Assembly: GCA_039029915.1 (NCBI GenBank)
Contig: JBCCFD010000154.1
Span: forward strand, 1 to 15,398
DNA from: QQUD01 sp039029915
GTDB taxonomy: Bacteria > Chloroflexota > Anaerolineae > Promineifilales > Promineifilaceae
DNA length: 15,398 nt
Reading direction: 5' to 3'
Below the pieces are notes generated by a model, which saw only the letters and a list, made by a program, of their open reading frames with translations, was not told the origin of the DNA and ran no database searches. The position numbers and the translations under genes were made by a program. This document shows, piece after piece, positions 1 through 7,557 of the stretch (its first letter is position 1; every line of letters starts with the position of its first letter).

Positions 1-585
1 CAGCATAACGGCCGTATTTTCATCATACCCCATTTCGATATACTGCTCTTTGCTTCGACGAAGCGCTAAAAATGGCAGTTGAAATTGAGTTGAGGCCTGA
101 ATGTAAAGTGGCAAAAAGTTGGCATGAAACAAAGTGCCCATGTGACTATCGATGTGAGTGGGCTGTATGCCCGCGTTGATAGCCGTTTCAATTTGAGCGT
201 TGATTTCAGCGGATACGGCCGTTGCGTCTGCCTTCGCTTGCACCGGTTCTGATTGTCGATAAAAGTAGCCTTCTTCGTCGAGCTGGGTTCTGGAAACGGC
301 CGTGTGCGTTAGCGGCCCCCAACGCATCAAATCCCACTCGCTGGTAATGGTTAAGTGGACCCCCACGTCAAGATCGGGATGGTCGGCATTTTCACGAATG
401 AGTTTTGCTGCTGCTGGAAACCAAGGGCAGGGCACCATAACAGCAGCTGATGTGAGCGGTGTGTCTATTAACTCAGCATACGCCGCGACAGAAGACTCAC
501 ACATGCCGATATCATCGGCATGAAAAACCACAACTCGGTCTTCGTTTGAAAATCCTAACCTTTCCAAAACAGGATTTACTACCAT
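1..585 (-). CDS. ChbG/YdjC-family carbohydrate deacetylase, N-terminal part (cut by window edge)
   Basis: This gene reads leftward from ATG at 585-583 and stays open for 195 codons to the window edge, so the C-terminus is missing. An SD-like GGAGAG lies just upstream of the ATG. The N-terminus has the family signature HADDIGM (residues 22-28), whose paired Asp bind the metal. GVHLT (75-79) and THIDSHMG (143-150) follow, with His residues that complete the metal and active site in YdjC-like proteins. Known members are metal-dependent deacetylases, for example ChbG acting on chitooligosaccharides and HpnK in hopanoid synthesis. The substrate here cannot be named. No signal peptide is seen, so it is probably cytoplasmic. 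It lies 183 nt downstream of gpsA on the same strand, with hairpins in the gap, so it is probably a separate unit or an attenuated second gene. Three ACGGCCGT sites (8, 215, 296) fall inside it. Family assignment is firm, substrate unknown. Confidence 0.88.
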   Translation of the reverse strand, partial: MVVNPVLERLGFSNEDRVVVFHADDIGMCESSVAAYAELIDTPLTSAAVMVPCPWFPAAAKLIRENADHPDLDVGVHLTITSEWDLMRWGPLTHTAVSRTQLDEEGYFYRQSEPVQAKADATAVSAEINAQIETAINAGIQPTHIDSHMGTLFHANFLPLYIQASTQFQLPFLALRRSKEQYIEMGYDENTAVML

Positions 586-768
586 TCTTCTCTCCAAAAT
601 AATGACTGTATTCTCGCACCCGCAAACGCTGGTGCGCAGCCTTGTTCATCATGGGGATACTCATTAAACGCCTTGTGGGTTCTTTGAAGCCCCGTAGGGG
701 CGCAATACCCTTTTGCGCGGTGATTGATCACCGCACGATTTGAAAGTGATGTGCATTTAATGAATCGA
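586..768. other. Intergenic region with four inverted repeats between gpsA and the YdjC-like gene
   Basis: No gene is seen in this stretch. It holds four perfect inverted repeats. CGCACC/GGTGCG lies at 615-620/631-636. GCCCC-GTA-GGGGC lies at 689-701. GCGCAA/TTGCGC lies at 700-705/713-718. GCGGTGAT-TG-ATCACCGC lies at 717-734. The last three abut or overlap by 2 nt and form a nearly continuous block. Position after gpsA fits a terminator or REP-like element, but no clean T-tract follows on the minus strand. Confidence 0.6.
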
Positions 769-1770
769 TTAGCCCGGTTCAGCTTCAGCACCGCTTTCTT
801 TTTGAATCAGGCCGCGGAATGCATCAGAAACCGTATTGCCCTCATGAATCACTTTATAGATTTCATTTGCAATCGGCATATCTACCGAATATTTAGAGGC
901 GAGATCCATCACGACGCTGACGCTTTTAACCCCTTCGGCAACCATTGACATTTCTTCAATAATTTCATCAAGCTGCCGTCCTTTGCCAAGCTGGAAGCCA
1001 ACTGAGAAGTTGCGGCTTAGGGGGCTGGTGCAGGTGGCGACTAAATCACCCATGCCTGCCAGTCCAGCAAATGTTTCAGGACGCCCACCCATAGCGACGC
1101 CCAGTCTAGTTAATTCTGCTAATCCACGCGTGATAATGGCTGAGCGTGTGTTGACGCCTGCCCCAGCCCCATCCCCCATGCCAGCGGCTAATGCGACGAC
1201 GTTTTTTAAAGCGCCGCCTAGTTCACATCCCACCACATCATCGTTGGTGTAGACGCGGAAAAGGCCAGTTCGAAAGACTTTTTTTAGTGAGTTGGCGATT
1301 GTGTCATCGACCATGGCAATGACGCTGGCAGCGGCCTGTCCTGCTAGGATTTCACGAGCAAGATTCGGACCAGTTAGAACACCAGCCGGATGCCCAGGCA
1401 TTACTTCTTCGATGATTTGTGTCATGCGCATTTGGGTGCCTTTTTCAAGCCCTTTGGACAGACTCACAATGGGCACCCACGGCCGAATATGAGGCTTGGC
1501 GGCAATTAACACTTTCCGAAACGCTTGGGCAGGAATGCCCATGACAACCACGTCGGCACTGTTGACCGTTTCCTCAATTGAGGCGGAGGCCTCGAGCGCT
1601 TCATGAAGGGTACAGTTGGGAAGATAACGGCCGTTTGTGTGCTGGCTATTAATTTCATCAACCGTTTCTTGTCGTCTAGCCCAAAGGGTTGTTGGCACAT
1701 TGTGTGCTGTGAGTGAAGCGACCGTCGTTCCCCAAGAACCACCTCCTAATAATCCTACCCGCAAGTTCAT
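769..1770 (-). CDS. gpsA: NAD(P)-dependent glycerol-3-phosphate dehydrogenase
   Basis: GpsA interconverts dihydroxyacetone phosphate and sn-glycerol 3-phosphate with NAD(P)H, feeding cytoplasmic phospholipid synthesis. The 333-aa length is normal for the family. The nucleotide-binding GGGSWGT lies at residues 9-15. SLSKGLE (103-109) carries a conserved Lys, and LTGPNLA follows at 132-138. The catalytic-domain motif ELGGALKN (183-190) contains the presumed catalytic Lys189. NTRSA (207-211) and AGMGDLVATC (238-247) are the usual C-domain motifs. The ATG at 1770 is preceded by AAGGAG seven bases upstream, which fixes the start. No frameshift or missing key residue is seen. It is divergent from the GS-like gene at 1963 and followed by a hairpin-rich gap. 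Confidence 0.97.
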   Translation of the reverse strand: MNLRVGLLGGGSWGTTVASLTAHNVPTTLWARRQETVDEINSQHTNGRYLPNCTLHEALEASASIEETVNSADVVVMGIPAQAFRKVLIAAKPHIRPWVPIVSLSKGLEKGTQMRMTQIIEEVMPGHPAGVLTGPNLAREILAGQAAASVIAMVDDTIANSLKKVFRTGLFRVYTNDDVVGCELGGALKNVVALAAGMGDGAGAGVNTRSAIITRGLAELTRLGVAMGGRPETFAGLAGMGDLVATCTSPLSRNFSVGFQLGKGRQLDEIIEEMSMVAEGVKSVSVVMDLASKYSVDMPIANEIYKVIHEGNTVSDAFRGLIQKESGAEAEPG

Positions 1771-1808
1771 TCGCTTTCTCCTTACCCATTAGTTGACTGT
1801 GCTAGGCA

Positions 1809-1837
1809 CTGTTATTTTCGAAAAAATATTCTGTCAA
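1809..1837 (-). promoter_or_regulatory. Candidate sigma-70 promoter of gpsA
   Basis: On the minus strand a perfect -35 box TTGACA (1837-1832) is followed after 17 nt by TAACAG (1814-1809). The latter is only a weak -10 match (3 of 6). It would give a leader of about 30 nt ahead of the gpsA SD. The spacer contains the palindrome TTTTCGAAAA. The call rests on the -35 box and spacing. Confidence 0.35.
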
Positions 1838-1879
1838 TTACAAGGTTTTGTGTTTTAATTTCAGGAGATTGTAGATGGA

Positions 1880-1900
1880 AATTGGGTAATTGGGTAATTG
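1880..1900. repeat. Short tandem repeat, AATTGGGT-type
   Basis: Two and a half copies of AATTGGGT stand in the leader of the GS-like gene. The same ATTGGG-rich vocabulary recurs in two other intergenic places (8347-8424 and 10019-10140), so this is one member of a scattered repeat family. Confidence 0.6.
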
Positions 1901-1962
1901 ATACTCTATTTTTGAATGCCTGATAGACATTGCCTGACACCTAACACCCCCAAGGAGAAATA

Positions 1963-3333
1963 ATGCGCGGACTTTTGACGATTGAACAGCTGAAAGAGCT
2001 AGTAGATGCTGAAGAAATCGAGACAGTGATTGTGGGATTTACAGATCATTACGGCCGTATTATGGGGAAGCGGTTTGATGCTGAGTTTTTTATCAGTGAC
2101 GCCCTCCAACATGGAACGCATGGTTGTAACTATTTGTTGACGGTTGATATGGAAATGGAGCCAGTGGCTGGGTTTGAATTTGCCAATTGGGAGCTAGGAT
2201 ACGGGGATTTTCACCTTGTTCCTGATTTAACAACCCTTCGGGTGGCCAGCTGGCTTGATAAAACGGCGCTTGTTCTCTGTAATTTAGAGGATGATAGAAC
2301 TCATCAGCCCGTTGCTGTGGGACCACGCTCTATTCTCAATCGCCAAATTGAACACGCACAAAAGGCTGGATACACTGCTAAGGCTGCTTCAGAGCTGGAA
2401 TACTACATCTTTGAGGATTCGTATCGTGCCGCTGCTGAGAAAAAATATGACAATTTGCAACCAGCAGGTTGGTATATCGAAGATTATCATCTGCTTCAAG
2501 GGTCTCGAGAAGAAAAATTCACTTCGGCCGCCCGTCGCCATCTCAAAAAATCGGGTATTCCAGTTGAGAATTCCAAAGGGGAGTGGGGATTAGGCCAGCA
2601 TGAGCTCAATATCGCCTATGCTGAAGCGCTTGACATGGCCGATCGTCACACGCTTTTCAAACATATTTGCAAAGATGTGGCTGATCAATTAGGGGTTAGC
2701 GTCACATTTATGGCAAAACCATTTTCAGGACAAGCAGGTAATAGTTGCCATATCCACTTTAGCCTTTGGGATGGTGAGAACAATACCTTTGACGGAGAGC
2801 AATCGCTTGGCCCCGTGCAATGTTCAAATACATTTCGATGGTTTTTAGGTGGCTGGATGAAGCATGTGCCTGAGATGATGGTCTTTTACGCACCGACAAT
2901 TAACGCCTACAAACGGTATGAAGATGGCTCATGGGCGCCAACGCGTATTGCTTGGTGCTATGATAATCGCACAGCTGGTTTTCGCGTGGTGGGAAAAGGG
3001 AAGAGCTTACGCATTGAGTGCCGAATTCCGGGTGCTGACTGCAATCCGTATTTGGCATATGCGGCCGTATTAGCTTCGGGACTTGACGGAATCGAAAATA
3101 AAATAGAGCCTCCGGAAATTTTTGAGGGAGATGTATATGCGGCTCAGCATTTGCCTCGCGTCCCTTATACGCTCAAGGAAGCGACCGACCTGTTTGAAAA
3201 TAGCCCGTTTACTAAAAAGGTTTTTGGTGAGGACGTGGTTAAACATTACACGCACTTTTTCCGTATTGAACAAGCCGCCTACGACAGCTTTGTGACAGAC
3301 TGGGAGCGGCAACGGTATTTTGAAAGAATTTAA
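1963..3333 (+). CDS. Glutamine synthetase family protein (GlnA/PuuA-like ATP-dependent amine ligase)
   Basis: The protein belongs to the glutamine synthetase fold, whose members use ATP to join glutamate gamma-carboxyl to ammonia or an amine. The 456-aa length fits GSI-beta, PuuA or GlnT-type proteins. Visible active-site motifs are SELEYYIF (143-150, metal-binding Glu), GQHELN (211-216), the block around HIHFSL (263-268), NAYKRY (314-319) and APTRIAW (325-331), NRTAGFRV (335-342), and RIECRIPGADCNPYLA (350-365). No adenylylation loop (NLYDLPPEE-type) is present. This suggests a specialised paralogue such as a gamma-glutamyl-amine ligase rather than the housekeeping enzyme, though this is inference. 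AAGGAG five bases before the ATG fixes the start. The SDR gene follows 108 nt later on the same strand and may be cotranscribed. The family is firm, the acceptor substrate is unknown. Confidence 0.88.
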   Translation: MRGLLTIEQLKELVDAEEIETVIVGFTDHYGRIMGKRFDAEFFISDALQHGTHGCNYLLTVDMEMEPVAGFEFANWELGYGDFHLVPDLTTLRVASWLDKTALVLCNLEDDRTHQPVAVGPRSILNRQIEHAQKAGYTAKAASELEYYIFEDSYRAAAEKKYDNLQPAGWYIEDYHLLQGSREEKFTSAARRHLKKSGIPVENSKGEWGLGQHELNIAYAEALDMADRHTLFKHICKDVADQLGVSVTFMAKPFSGQAGNSCHIHFSLWDGENNTFDGEQSLGPVQCSNTFRWFLGGWMKHVPEMMVFYAPTINAYKRYEDGSWAPTRIAWCYDNRTAGFRVVGKGKSLRIECRIPGADCNPYLAYAAVLASGLDGIENKIEPPEIFEGDVYAAQHLPRVPYTLKEATDLFENSPFTKKVFGEDVVKHYTHFFRIEQAAYDSFVTDWERQRYFERI

Positions 3334-3358
3334 ATAGCTAATAAGCGGTTCAGCACGC

Positions 3359-3392
3359 TTCGCTTTCAGCATTTCAGCGAAAACAGTTTTTT
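3359..3392 (+). terminator. Weak hairpin followed by a T-run between the GS-like and SDR genes
   Basis: TTCGCT (3359-3364) pairs with AGCGAA (3376-3381) over an 11-nt loop, and TTTTTT follows at 3387-3392. The stem is short, so this may be a partial terminator or attenuator, or nothing. Just after it the segment CTGAATTGCT is repeated (3402-3411 and 3418-3427), as is TTGCTAAAA (3391-3399 and 3423-3431). Confidence 0.25.
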
Positions 3393-3441
3393 GCTAAAAT
3401 TCTGAATTGCTGACAAGCTGAATTGCTAAAAAGGATTTATT

Positions 3442-4218
3442 ATGCGATTGCAAAATAAAGTTGCCATCATCACGGGTGGTAGCAGTGGGATTGGGCGCGA
3501 GACGTGTTTGTTGTTTGCCAAGGAAGGTGCCAAGGTTGTCATTGTGGATATCAATGATGAAGGTGGGCAGGAGACCCTGCGCATGATTGAAGCAGGTGGG
3601 GGAGAGGCAATTTATCTGCATGCCGATCAATCGAAAGCTGATGAATGCGAGCAGATGATTCAAGCGACGGAGGAGAAATACGGCCGTATTGACATTCTCT
3701 TCAATAACGCGGGCATCAGCCACGCGAATGATGATGACGCCATTAATACCGCTGAAGACGTTTGGGACTTAACCTTTGATGTCAACGTGAAAGGCGTCTT
3801 TTTATGCTGTAAATACGGCATTCCAGCTTTGCGTCGAGCCAGTGGAGGTTCAATTATCAACATGGCTTCCTTTGTGGCCCACCTAGGCGCTGCGACCCCC
3901 CAGTTGGCGTACACGGCAAGTAAAGGGGCCGTGCTGTCTATGACTCGTGAGCTGGCGACGATTCATGCTCGCGAAAATATTCGTGTGAATGCCCTTTGCC
4001 CCGGCCCTTTACGTACAGAACTGTTGATGAAATATTTGGATACGCCTGAAAAGAAGAACCGTCGTTTAGTACATATTCCAATGGGGCGGTTTGGGGAAGC
4101 TGAGGAGATAGCCAAAGCGGCGCTCTATCTCGCTTCTGATGAGTCTTCATTTGTGACGGGTAGCTCGTTTATGGTGGATGGGGGTATTACGGCCGCTTAT
4201 GTAACGCCGGAAGAGTAA
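3442..4218 (+). CDS. Short-chain dehydrogenase/reductase (classical SDR)
   Basis: This is a 258-aa cytoplasmic oxidoreductase of the classical SDR family, of the usual length for FabG or glucose-1-dehydrogenase-like members. The cofactor loop TGGSSGIG lies at residues 11-18. Asp36 at the end of the second strand suggests NAD(H) rather than NADP(H). NNAG lies at 88-91. The catalytic set is Asn115, Ser143 (NMAS), Tyr157 and Lys161 (YTASK). The C-terminus carries the usual VDGG motif (245-248). AAGGA about eight bases before the ATG supports the start. The gene lies 108 nt downstream of the GS-like ligase in the same direction. It ends at a strong bidirectional hairpin. The substrate cannot be read from sequence, and relatives act on sugars, acyl-ACPs and alcohols. 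Confidence 0.9.
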   Translation: MRLQNKVAIITGGSSGIGRETCLLFAKEGAKVVIVDINDEGGQETLRMIEAGGGEAIYLHADQSKADECEQMIQATEEKYGRIDILFNNAGISHANDDDAINTAEDVWDLTFDVNVKGVFLCCKYGIPALRRASGGSIINMASFVAHLGAATPQLAYTASKGAVLSMTRELATIHARENIRVNALCPGPLRTELLMKYLDTPEKKNRRLVHIPMGRFGEAEEIAKAALYLASDESSFVTGSSFMVDGGITAAYVTPEE

Positions 4219-4258
4219 AAATTTGTAGGTTCGAGGCATGTCTCGAACCTACAAATTT
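4219..4258. terminator. Bidirectional terminator, perfect 17-bp hairpin
   Basis: AAATTTGTAGGTTCGAG (4219-4235) and its exact complement (4242-4258) enclose a 6-nt loop. The hairpin begins directly after the SDR stop (4216-4218). Its right end covers the first bases of the stop codon of the convergent gene (4257-4259). The A-tract and T-tract ends let it act as an intrinsic terminator in both directions. Confidence 0.85.
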
Positions 4259-6338
4259 ATTCTTGAATTTCCCAACTAAGAACAAATGGTTCTAAAATTT
4301 GAATCGTTGACCGAACATTAAGTGTGGCGGGTGTGGTGATCGGTACCTCGATCAAGAAGGAAGAGGTTGAATCAAATTCACGACAGCCATTGCTAACGGG
4401 TCCTGTCGTTTCAACCTGCAAGCAGCGAATGTTAAATGCTTCAGATGAGCTATTATCAACCGTAATGCGTATCTCTGCATTTCCATTCCCAAGGTCCCTG
4501 ACCCAAAAAATATTTGAAATTCTGATCCCCGCATGCCCTAGCGGTAAGATTATGTTTGTATCCCAACTGTCGCCTTCTTGACGAGATGTGAAATCAAAAA
4601 AGAGGACGTGGCTATGGTTTAAGTTGTGTAGCTCAACGGCCGTTTCAAATGTAAATCGGTCATAAACTGCAAGGTTTTCAGGAAAAGTGGGAATGAGTGT
4701 GTACTCGAGGGAACCGTTAGATTCAAAGGGGATACCACTTTCATAGCCAATTTGATAGGCTGGTGATTCACCTTCTGGGAGTATTAGGCTACTGTTTATG
4801 GGAAGTATGGGTTGAGGTGGTGTCCTGCTTAGATCTAACCCCCAAACATCGGGGTCAACAATAGCAACAATATTCATTTGTGACTCTGATTCGGAAGATC
4901 TGACATCCCAAATTGATAAATCAATATTAAACTTTACATCGTTCCTTGTGAAAATCTGAGCAGATTCAGGTGTTGTGATAACAGTGGTTGATTCTTGCTC
5001 TAATAATAGCTGTTCAACTTGGGCTAATTGTTCCAAAACTTCAGAAGGGGGAGCTTCAATAAAGTGTAGGTTTAAATTTGTAACTTCAACAACTCTAATT
5101 TGCTCATCACTTTCATTTTTAATGAAATGGGAGAAATCAAGCATCTTCCCCGTTTCTAAATCGATATGGAATGTGCTCACTTCAGCAAGAATTAAATTAT
5201 CAACATCAGGATATTGGTCATTTAAAAGCCCTGAAGGATGAATATGTTCTAATTGGACGGTAAGAATAAATTTTCCCTGTTCATAAACAACATGCATTGA
5301 AGCGATAAGTTCAGAAGATAACTCAGTTTCTTGTTTTAAACGGTTTAGCAAAAATCTTGTCCCAAGGTCTTCATACTCGTTATCCAATTGACCTTTTTCC
5401 AAAATGCCATCTATTGTGAAATGATAAATGTAACCATTGAAAATAGCGGTTTGATCTTGTAAATCGTTAGTGGTAGTTCCTGACTGTATAAAGCTAGTTT
5501 GGTAAGTGCCTCCATCTTGTAAATCATACCATTGTGCTAAAAGCGCTTCTGAATCTAAACCCCGAAGCCAAACCTTTGATTCAGAGTAAAACCAACCATT
5601 TTTACTGGTTACTTCCGATAGCCATCTACTTGCTAGTTCATTGACTTGTTCAACAATAAAGTCCGCGTTGGTATTAGGTGCTGCTTTTGAGCCATACTCA
5701 GTCGGGTAGTAAATGGTCCCTAAAATATTTTCTTCGAAATAGATGGTAATTTCATCTTTACGAACGTCAAATGGATGTTGATCTAAGTCTCTGTTTGACC
5801 AAAACTCATAAGAGTGTTCTAAACTAAGTTGGCCTGTTAGCGACCATTTATCCCCTGAGCAGGGGTCTTCAAAACGATTGTTGGCCGGGATCCATGAATA
5901 GGTGCAGGGTTCCTTGCCTCCTGCCATGGGGGACCAAGAATTAAAAATGTGGAGGGTGCCTTCATCATTGATGAGCCAAAATGTCACACCTTCTTCAATC
6001 CCAATGCGATAAGGCGTCGTCGATGGTGGATATTGGTCAAGCGGTAGCGTGATAGATTGTCCCTTGTAAGAAGTCGTAGCTGCGTTATCAGCTGTGCCTG
6101 TCACCGGTTGATTAAGAAAAATTCGTAGACTAAAAATAAAGAGCAGGATGATGCCACCGAGAAAGGCGAGGGTGGAAAGGGTTTGAATTTGGGTGAAAAA
6201 CGGCCGTTTTTTCATCTCAGCCTCATTCAAAAGCGCTTGGCGAAGCTGAGCTTTCGCCTGTGGATTCATGCGTGTTGGCGGTGGCGTCGTTTTTTTGAGC
6301 GCCTCTTCTAACTCTGAAAAATCATTTTGAGGTGGCAT
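4257..6338 (-). CDS. Single-pass membrane protein next to ECF sigma factor; putative sigma regulator with degenerate Rieske-like extracytoplasmic domain
   Basis: I do not recognise the whole 693-aa protein. Its first 54 residues are charged, helical and probably cytoplasmic. A single hydrophobic segment follows at about 56-75, and the remaining ~615 residues should lie outside the membrane. Residues about 108-205 resemble a Rieske fold: strand-rich INDEGTLHIF (123-132), then SPMAGG (136-141), Cys145, NNRF (153-156), DPCSGDKW (158-165), a glycine turn, and RDLDQHP (183-189). In a true Rieske domain the last motif would read CPCHGS. Here the ligand Cys and His are Asp158 and Ser161, and no CxH exists. 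Cys145 and Cys160 sit where the structural disulfide would be. The C-terminal third is beta-rich. The start overlaps the sigma gene by 17 nt, with GAGGA eight bases upstream. The context suggests an anti-sigma or sensor role (inference). No zinc-finger HxxxCxxC motif is present. It looks more AT-rich than its neighbours. Confidence 0.7.
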   Translation of the reverse strand: MPPQNDFSELEEALKKTTPPPTRMNPQAKAQLRQALLNEAEMKKRPFFTQIQTLSTLAFLGGIILLFIFSLRIFLNQPVTGTADNAATTSYKGQSITLPLDQYPPSTTPYRIGIEEGVTFWLINDEGTLHIFNSWSPMAGGKEPCTYSWIPANNRFEDPCSGDKWSLTGQLSLEHSYEFWSNRDLDQHPFDVRKDEITIYFEENILGTIYYPTEYGSKAAPNTNADFIVEQVNELASRWLSEVTSKNGWFYSESKVWLRGLDSEALLAQWYDLQDGGTYQTSFIQSGTTTNDLQDQTAIFNGYIYHFTIDGILEKGQLDNEYEDLGTRFLLNRLKQETELSSELIASMHVVYEQGKFILTVQLEHIHPSGLLNDQYPDVDNLILAEVSTFHIDLETGKMLDFSHFIKNESDEQIRVVEVTNLNLHFIEAPPSEVLEQLAQVEQLLLEQESTTVITTPESAQIFTRNDVKFNIDLSIWDVRSSESESQMNIVAIVDPDVWGLDLSRTPPQPILPINSSLILPEGESPAYQIGYESGIPFESNGSLEYTLIPTFPENLAVYDRFTFETAVELHNLNHSHVLFFDFTSRQEGDSWDTNIILPLGHAGIRISNIFWVRDLGNGNAEIRITVDNSSSEAFNIRCLQVETTGPVSNGCREFDSTSSFLIEVPITTPATLNVRSTIQILEPFVLSWEIQE

Positions 6339-6876
6339 ACGGTAAATCCTCTTCTTGGAGATGTGACACTTTAGCGCGAAGACGGGTTAGGGCGCGATGA
6401 AGGCGAACGGCCACATTGCGGGTTGAGCAGGAAAGGATAACCGCTATTTCTTCATGGGAAAGCGCTTCATCGTAGCAAAGCCTTAATATCTCTTGGTCGC
6501 GTTCGGAAAGTGTCACCATAATTTGCCTAATTTGGGCAACGAGCTGGTGTTGATTGAGCTGGGTGTCGAGTTTGGGTTCTGCAGGCAGGTCGGTGAACGG
6601 TTTGAGTCGTTTGTTTCGATTGTACTGTTTGCGAATTTCGTTGCGAGCTATCTTGTACAGCCAAGCGCCAAAAGAGGTGCCGCGCCATCGGAACGTTGAT
6701 ATTTTGCGCAGGGCGATCGTAAACGTGATGGAAACAATATCCTGCGCGGTTTGCGTATCGTGGATTTCCCGCTGAGCGTAAGCAAAAATCACATCAACAT
6801 ACCGATTGTATAGATGGATAAATTCAGCCGGATCATTTTTAGCTCGTTCAACGAGCATCTGTTCATCAATGTGCAT
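6322..6876 (-). CDS. ECF-type RNA polymerase sigma factor
   Basis: Sigma-70 family regulator of the extracytoplasmic-function class, carrying only regions 2 and 4. From the ATG at 6876 it has 184 aa. Region 2 spans about 18-88, with DIVSITF (46-52) and FGAWLYKIARNEIRKQYNR as the -10 recognition helices. Region 4 spans about 122-172, with LSERDQEILRL and the helix-turn-helix SHEEIAVILSCSTRNVAVRLHRA-like segment reading the -35 box. A longer form from TTG at 6903 (193 aa) is possible. I prefer the ATG because neither start has a good SD, and TATACA (6888-6883) lies five bases before it, compatible with a near-leaderless message. Its last 17 nt overlap the membrane protein at 6338, the usual arrangement of an ECF sigma factor and its cognate regulator. 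No ECF-type GGAAC autoregulatory promoter was found by eye. The stimulus is unknown. Confidence 0.9.
   Translation of the reverse strand: MHIDEQMLVERAKNDPAEFIHLYNRYVDVIFAYAQREIHDTQTAQDIVSITFTIALRKISTFRWRGTSFGAWLYKIARNEIRKQYNRNKRLKPFTDLPAEPKLDTQLNQHQLVAQIRQIMVTLSERDQEILRLCYDEALSHEEIAVILSCSTRNVAVRLHRALTRLRAKVSHLQEEDLPYATSK
6842..6856. repeat. 15-bp palindrome inside the start of the sigma gene
   Basis: GCTCGTT-C-AACGAGC is a perfect 7-bp inverted repeat with one central base. It lies in the first codons of the ECF gene and about 5 nt upstream of the candidate -35 box of the divergent cupin gene. It may be an operator for either promoter or just coding sequence. Confidence 0.25.
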
Positions 6877-6889
6877 ATATTTGTATAAT
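6862..6889 (+). promoter_or_regulatory. Candidate promoter of the cupin gene
   Basis: A perfect -10 box TATAAT (6884-6889) lies 16 nt after TTCATC (6862-6867), a weak -35. A transcript would begin near 6896, giving a leader of about 43 nt. The element lies inside or just upstream of the divergent sigma gene start, so the two promoters could interfere. Confidence 0.4.
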
Positions 6890-6938
6890 CGCCTAGCAGG
6901 CAAATTATTTCAGGCAATCTCAAAATTGGGAAAAAACA

Positions 6939-7445
6939 ATGTTATCAGCGAATCAACTCATCGACCTATTAAACCTAGAGCCTTTACCGCATGAAGGCGG
7001 GTATTTTCGACGCACCTACCTTGCCAAAGACACTGTTCCGGCTGATGCATTACCCAAGCGATACGGCCGTTCCATGCCCATTGGTTCCTGTATTTACTAT
7101 TTGATTACGATAGACAACTTCTCCGCTATGCACCGTTTGCAAACGGACGAAATTTACCATTTTTACTCGGGTGATCCGGTTGAGCTGCTGCTGTTGTACC
7201 CTGAGGGGAGCGGGGAGATTGTGAAGTTAGGGACAGATTTCGGTGCAGGGATGCATCCCCAGTTTGTTGTGTCACGGGGAGCATGGCAAGGGTCTATTGT
7301 TCAACCAAATGGGGATTTTGGATATGCGCTTATTGGCACAACAATGGCCCCCGCTTACGATGATGCTTCTTTTGAATTAGGTAACAAAGCGGATTTGATG
7401 GCTCAATATCCTGAATTTAGGGCGGAAATAAACGGCCGTTTTTAG
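6939..7445 (+). CDS. DUF985 (Cupin_5) family cupin protein
   Basis: A 168-aa single-domain cytoplasmic cupin, the normal length for the DUF985/YML079w-like family. Family landmarks are HEGGYFRRTY (18-27), IYYLI (52-56), the cupin motif HRLQTDEIYHFYSGDP (65-80) with His65, Glu71 and His74, and SRGAWQGS (112-119) followed by the second motif GDFGYALIGTTMAPAYD (125-141). Members have the barrel of epimerase-like cupins but no settled enzymatic role, so no reaction is assigned. The gene is divergent from the ECF sigma gene with a 62-nt gap to its ATG start. SD is weak (GGGA eight bases upstream). Two ACGGCCGT sites (7063, 7432) lie in it, one spanning the codons of the last residues NGR. Confidence 0.88.
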   Translation: MLSANQLIDLLNLEPLPHEGGYFRRTYLAKDTVPADALPKRYGRSMPIGSCIYYLITIDNFSAMHRLQTDEIYHFYSGDPVELLLLYPEGSGEIVKLGTDFGAGMHPQFVVSRGAWQGSIVQPNGDFGYALIGTTMAPAYDDASFELGNKADLMAQYPEFRAEINGRF

Positions 7446-7463
7446 ATGAGCGTTGTTCTCATC
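7445..7463 (+). terminator. Short hairpin at the cupin stop codon
   Basis: GATGAG (7445-7450) pairs with CTCATC (7458-7463) over a 7-nt loop directly at the cupin stop. A TTTTT run comes only 16 nt later (7480-7484), so termination here would be weak. Confidence 0.3.
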
Positions 7464-7557
7464 ATTCAAGCTTTAGGCCTTTTTATGCAGAGAGGTTAAA
7501 GAATCATTACCCATAATTTCGTGTAAACCTATTGTGTGTTAAATTCAGGGAGAATTA

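Noticed and set aside
302..523. Forward-strand open frame of 73 codons at the left end.
   Set aside because: It lies opposite the YdjC-like deacetylase, whose frame has clear family motifs and an SD.
579..791. Minus-strand 70-codon open frame across the gpsA/deacetylase gap.
   Set aside because: It overlaps both gene ends and runs through the inverted repeats. It has no SD and no recognisable motif.
1793..1817. A TTGACT box on the plus strand as promoter of the GS-like gene.
   Set aside because: No acceptable -10 box lies 16-18 nt downstream.
3391..3431. Short direct repeats before the SDR gene as a possible small RNA or CRISPR-like unit.
   Set aside because: Only two copies of a 9-10 nt segment with no regular spacer. 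It is too little to support any such element.
4219..4258. The 17-bp perfect hairpin as a mobile-element end or attachment site.
   Set aside because: It sits exactly between two convergent stop codons with A- and T-tract ends, which a bidirectional terminator explains. No transposase or target duplication is nearby.
6877..6903. N-terminal extension of the sigma factor from a TTG codon at 6903.
   Set aside because: TTG has no SD, and the added nine residues match no sigma region. Kept as an alternative in the gene entry.
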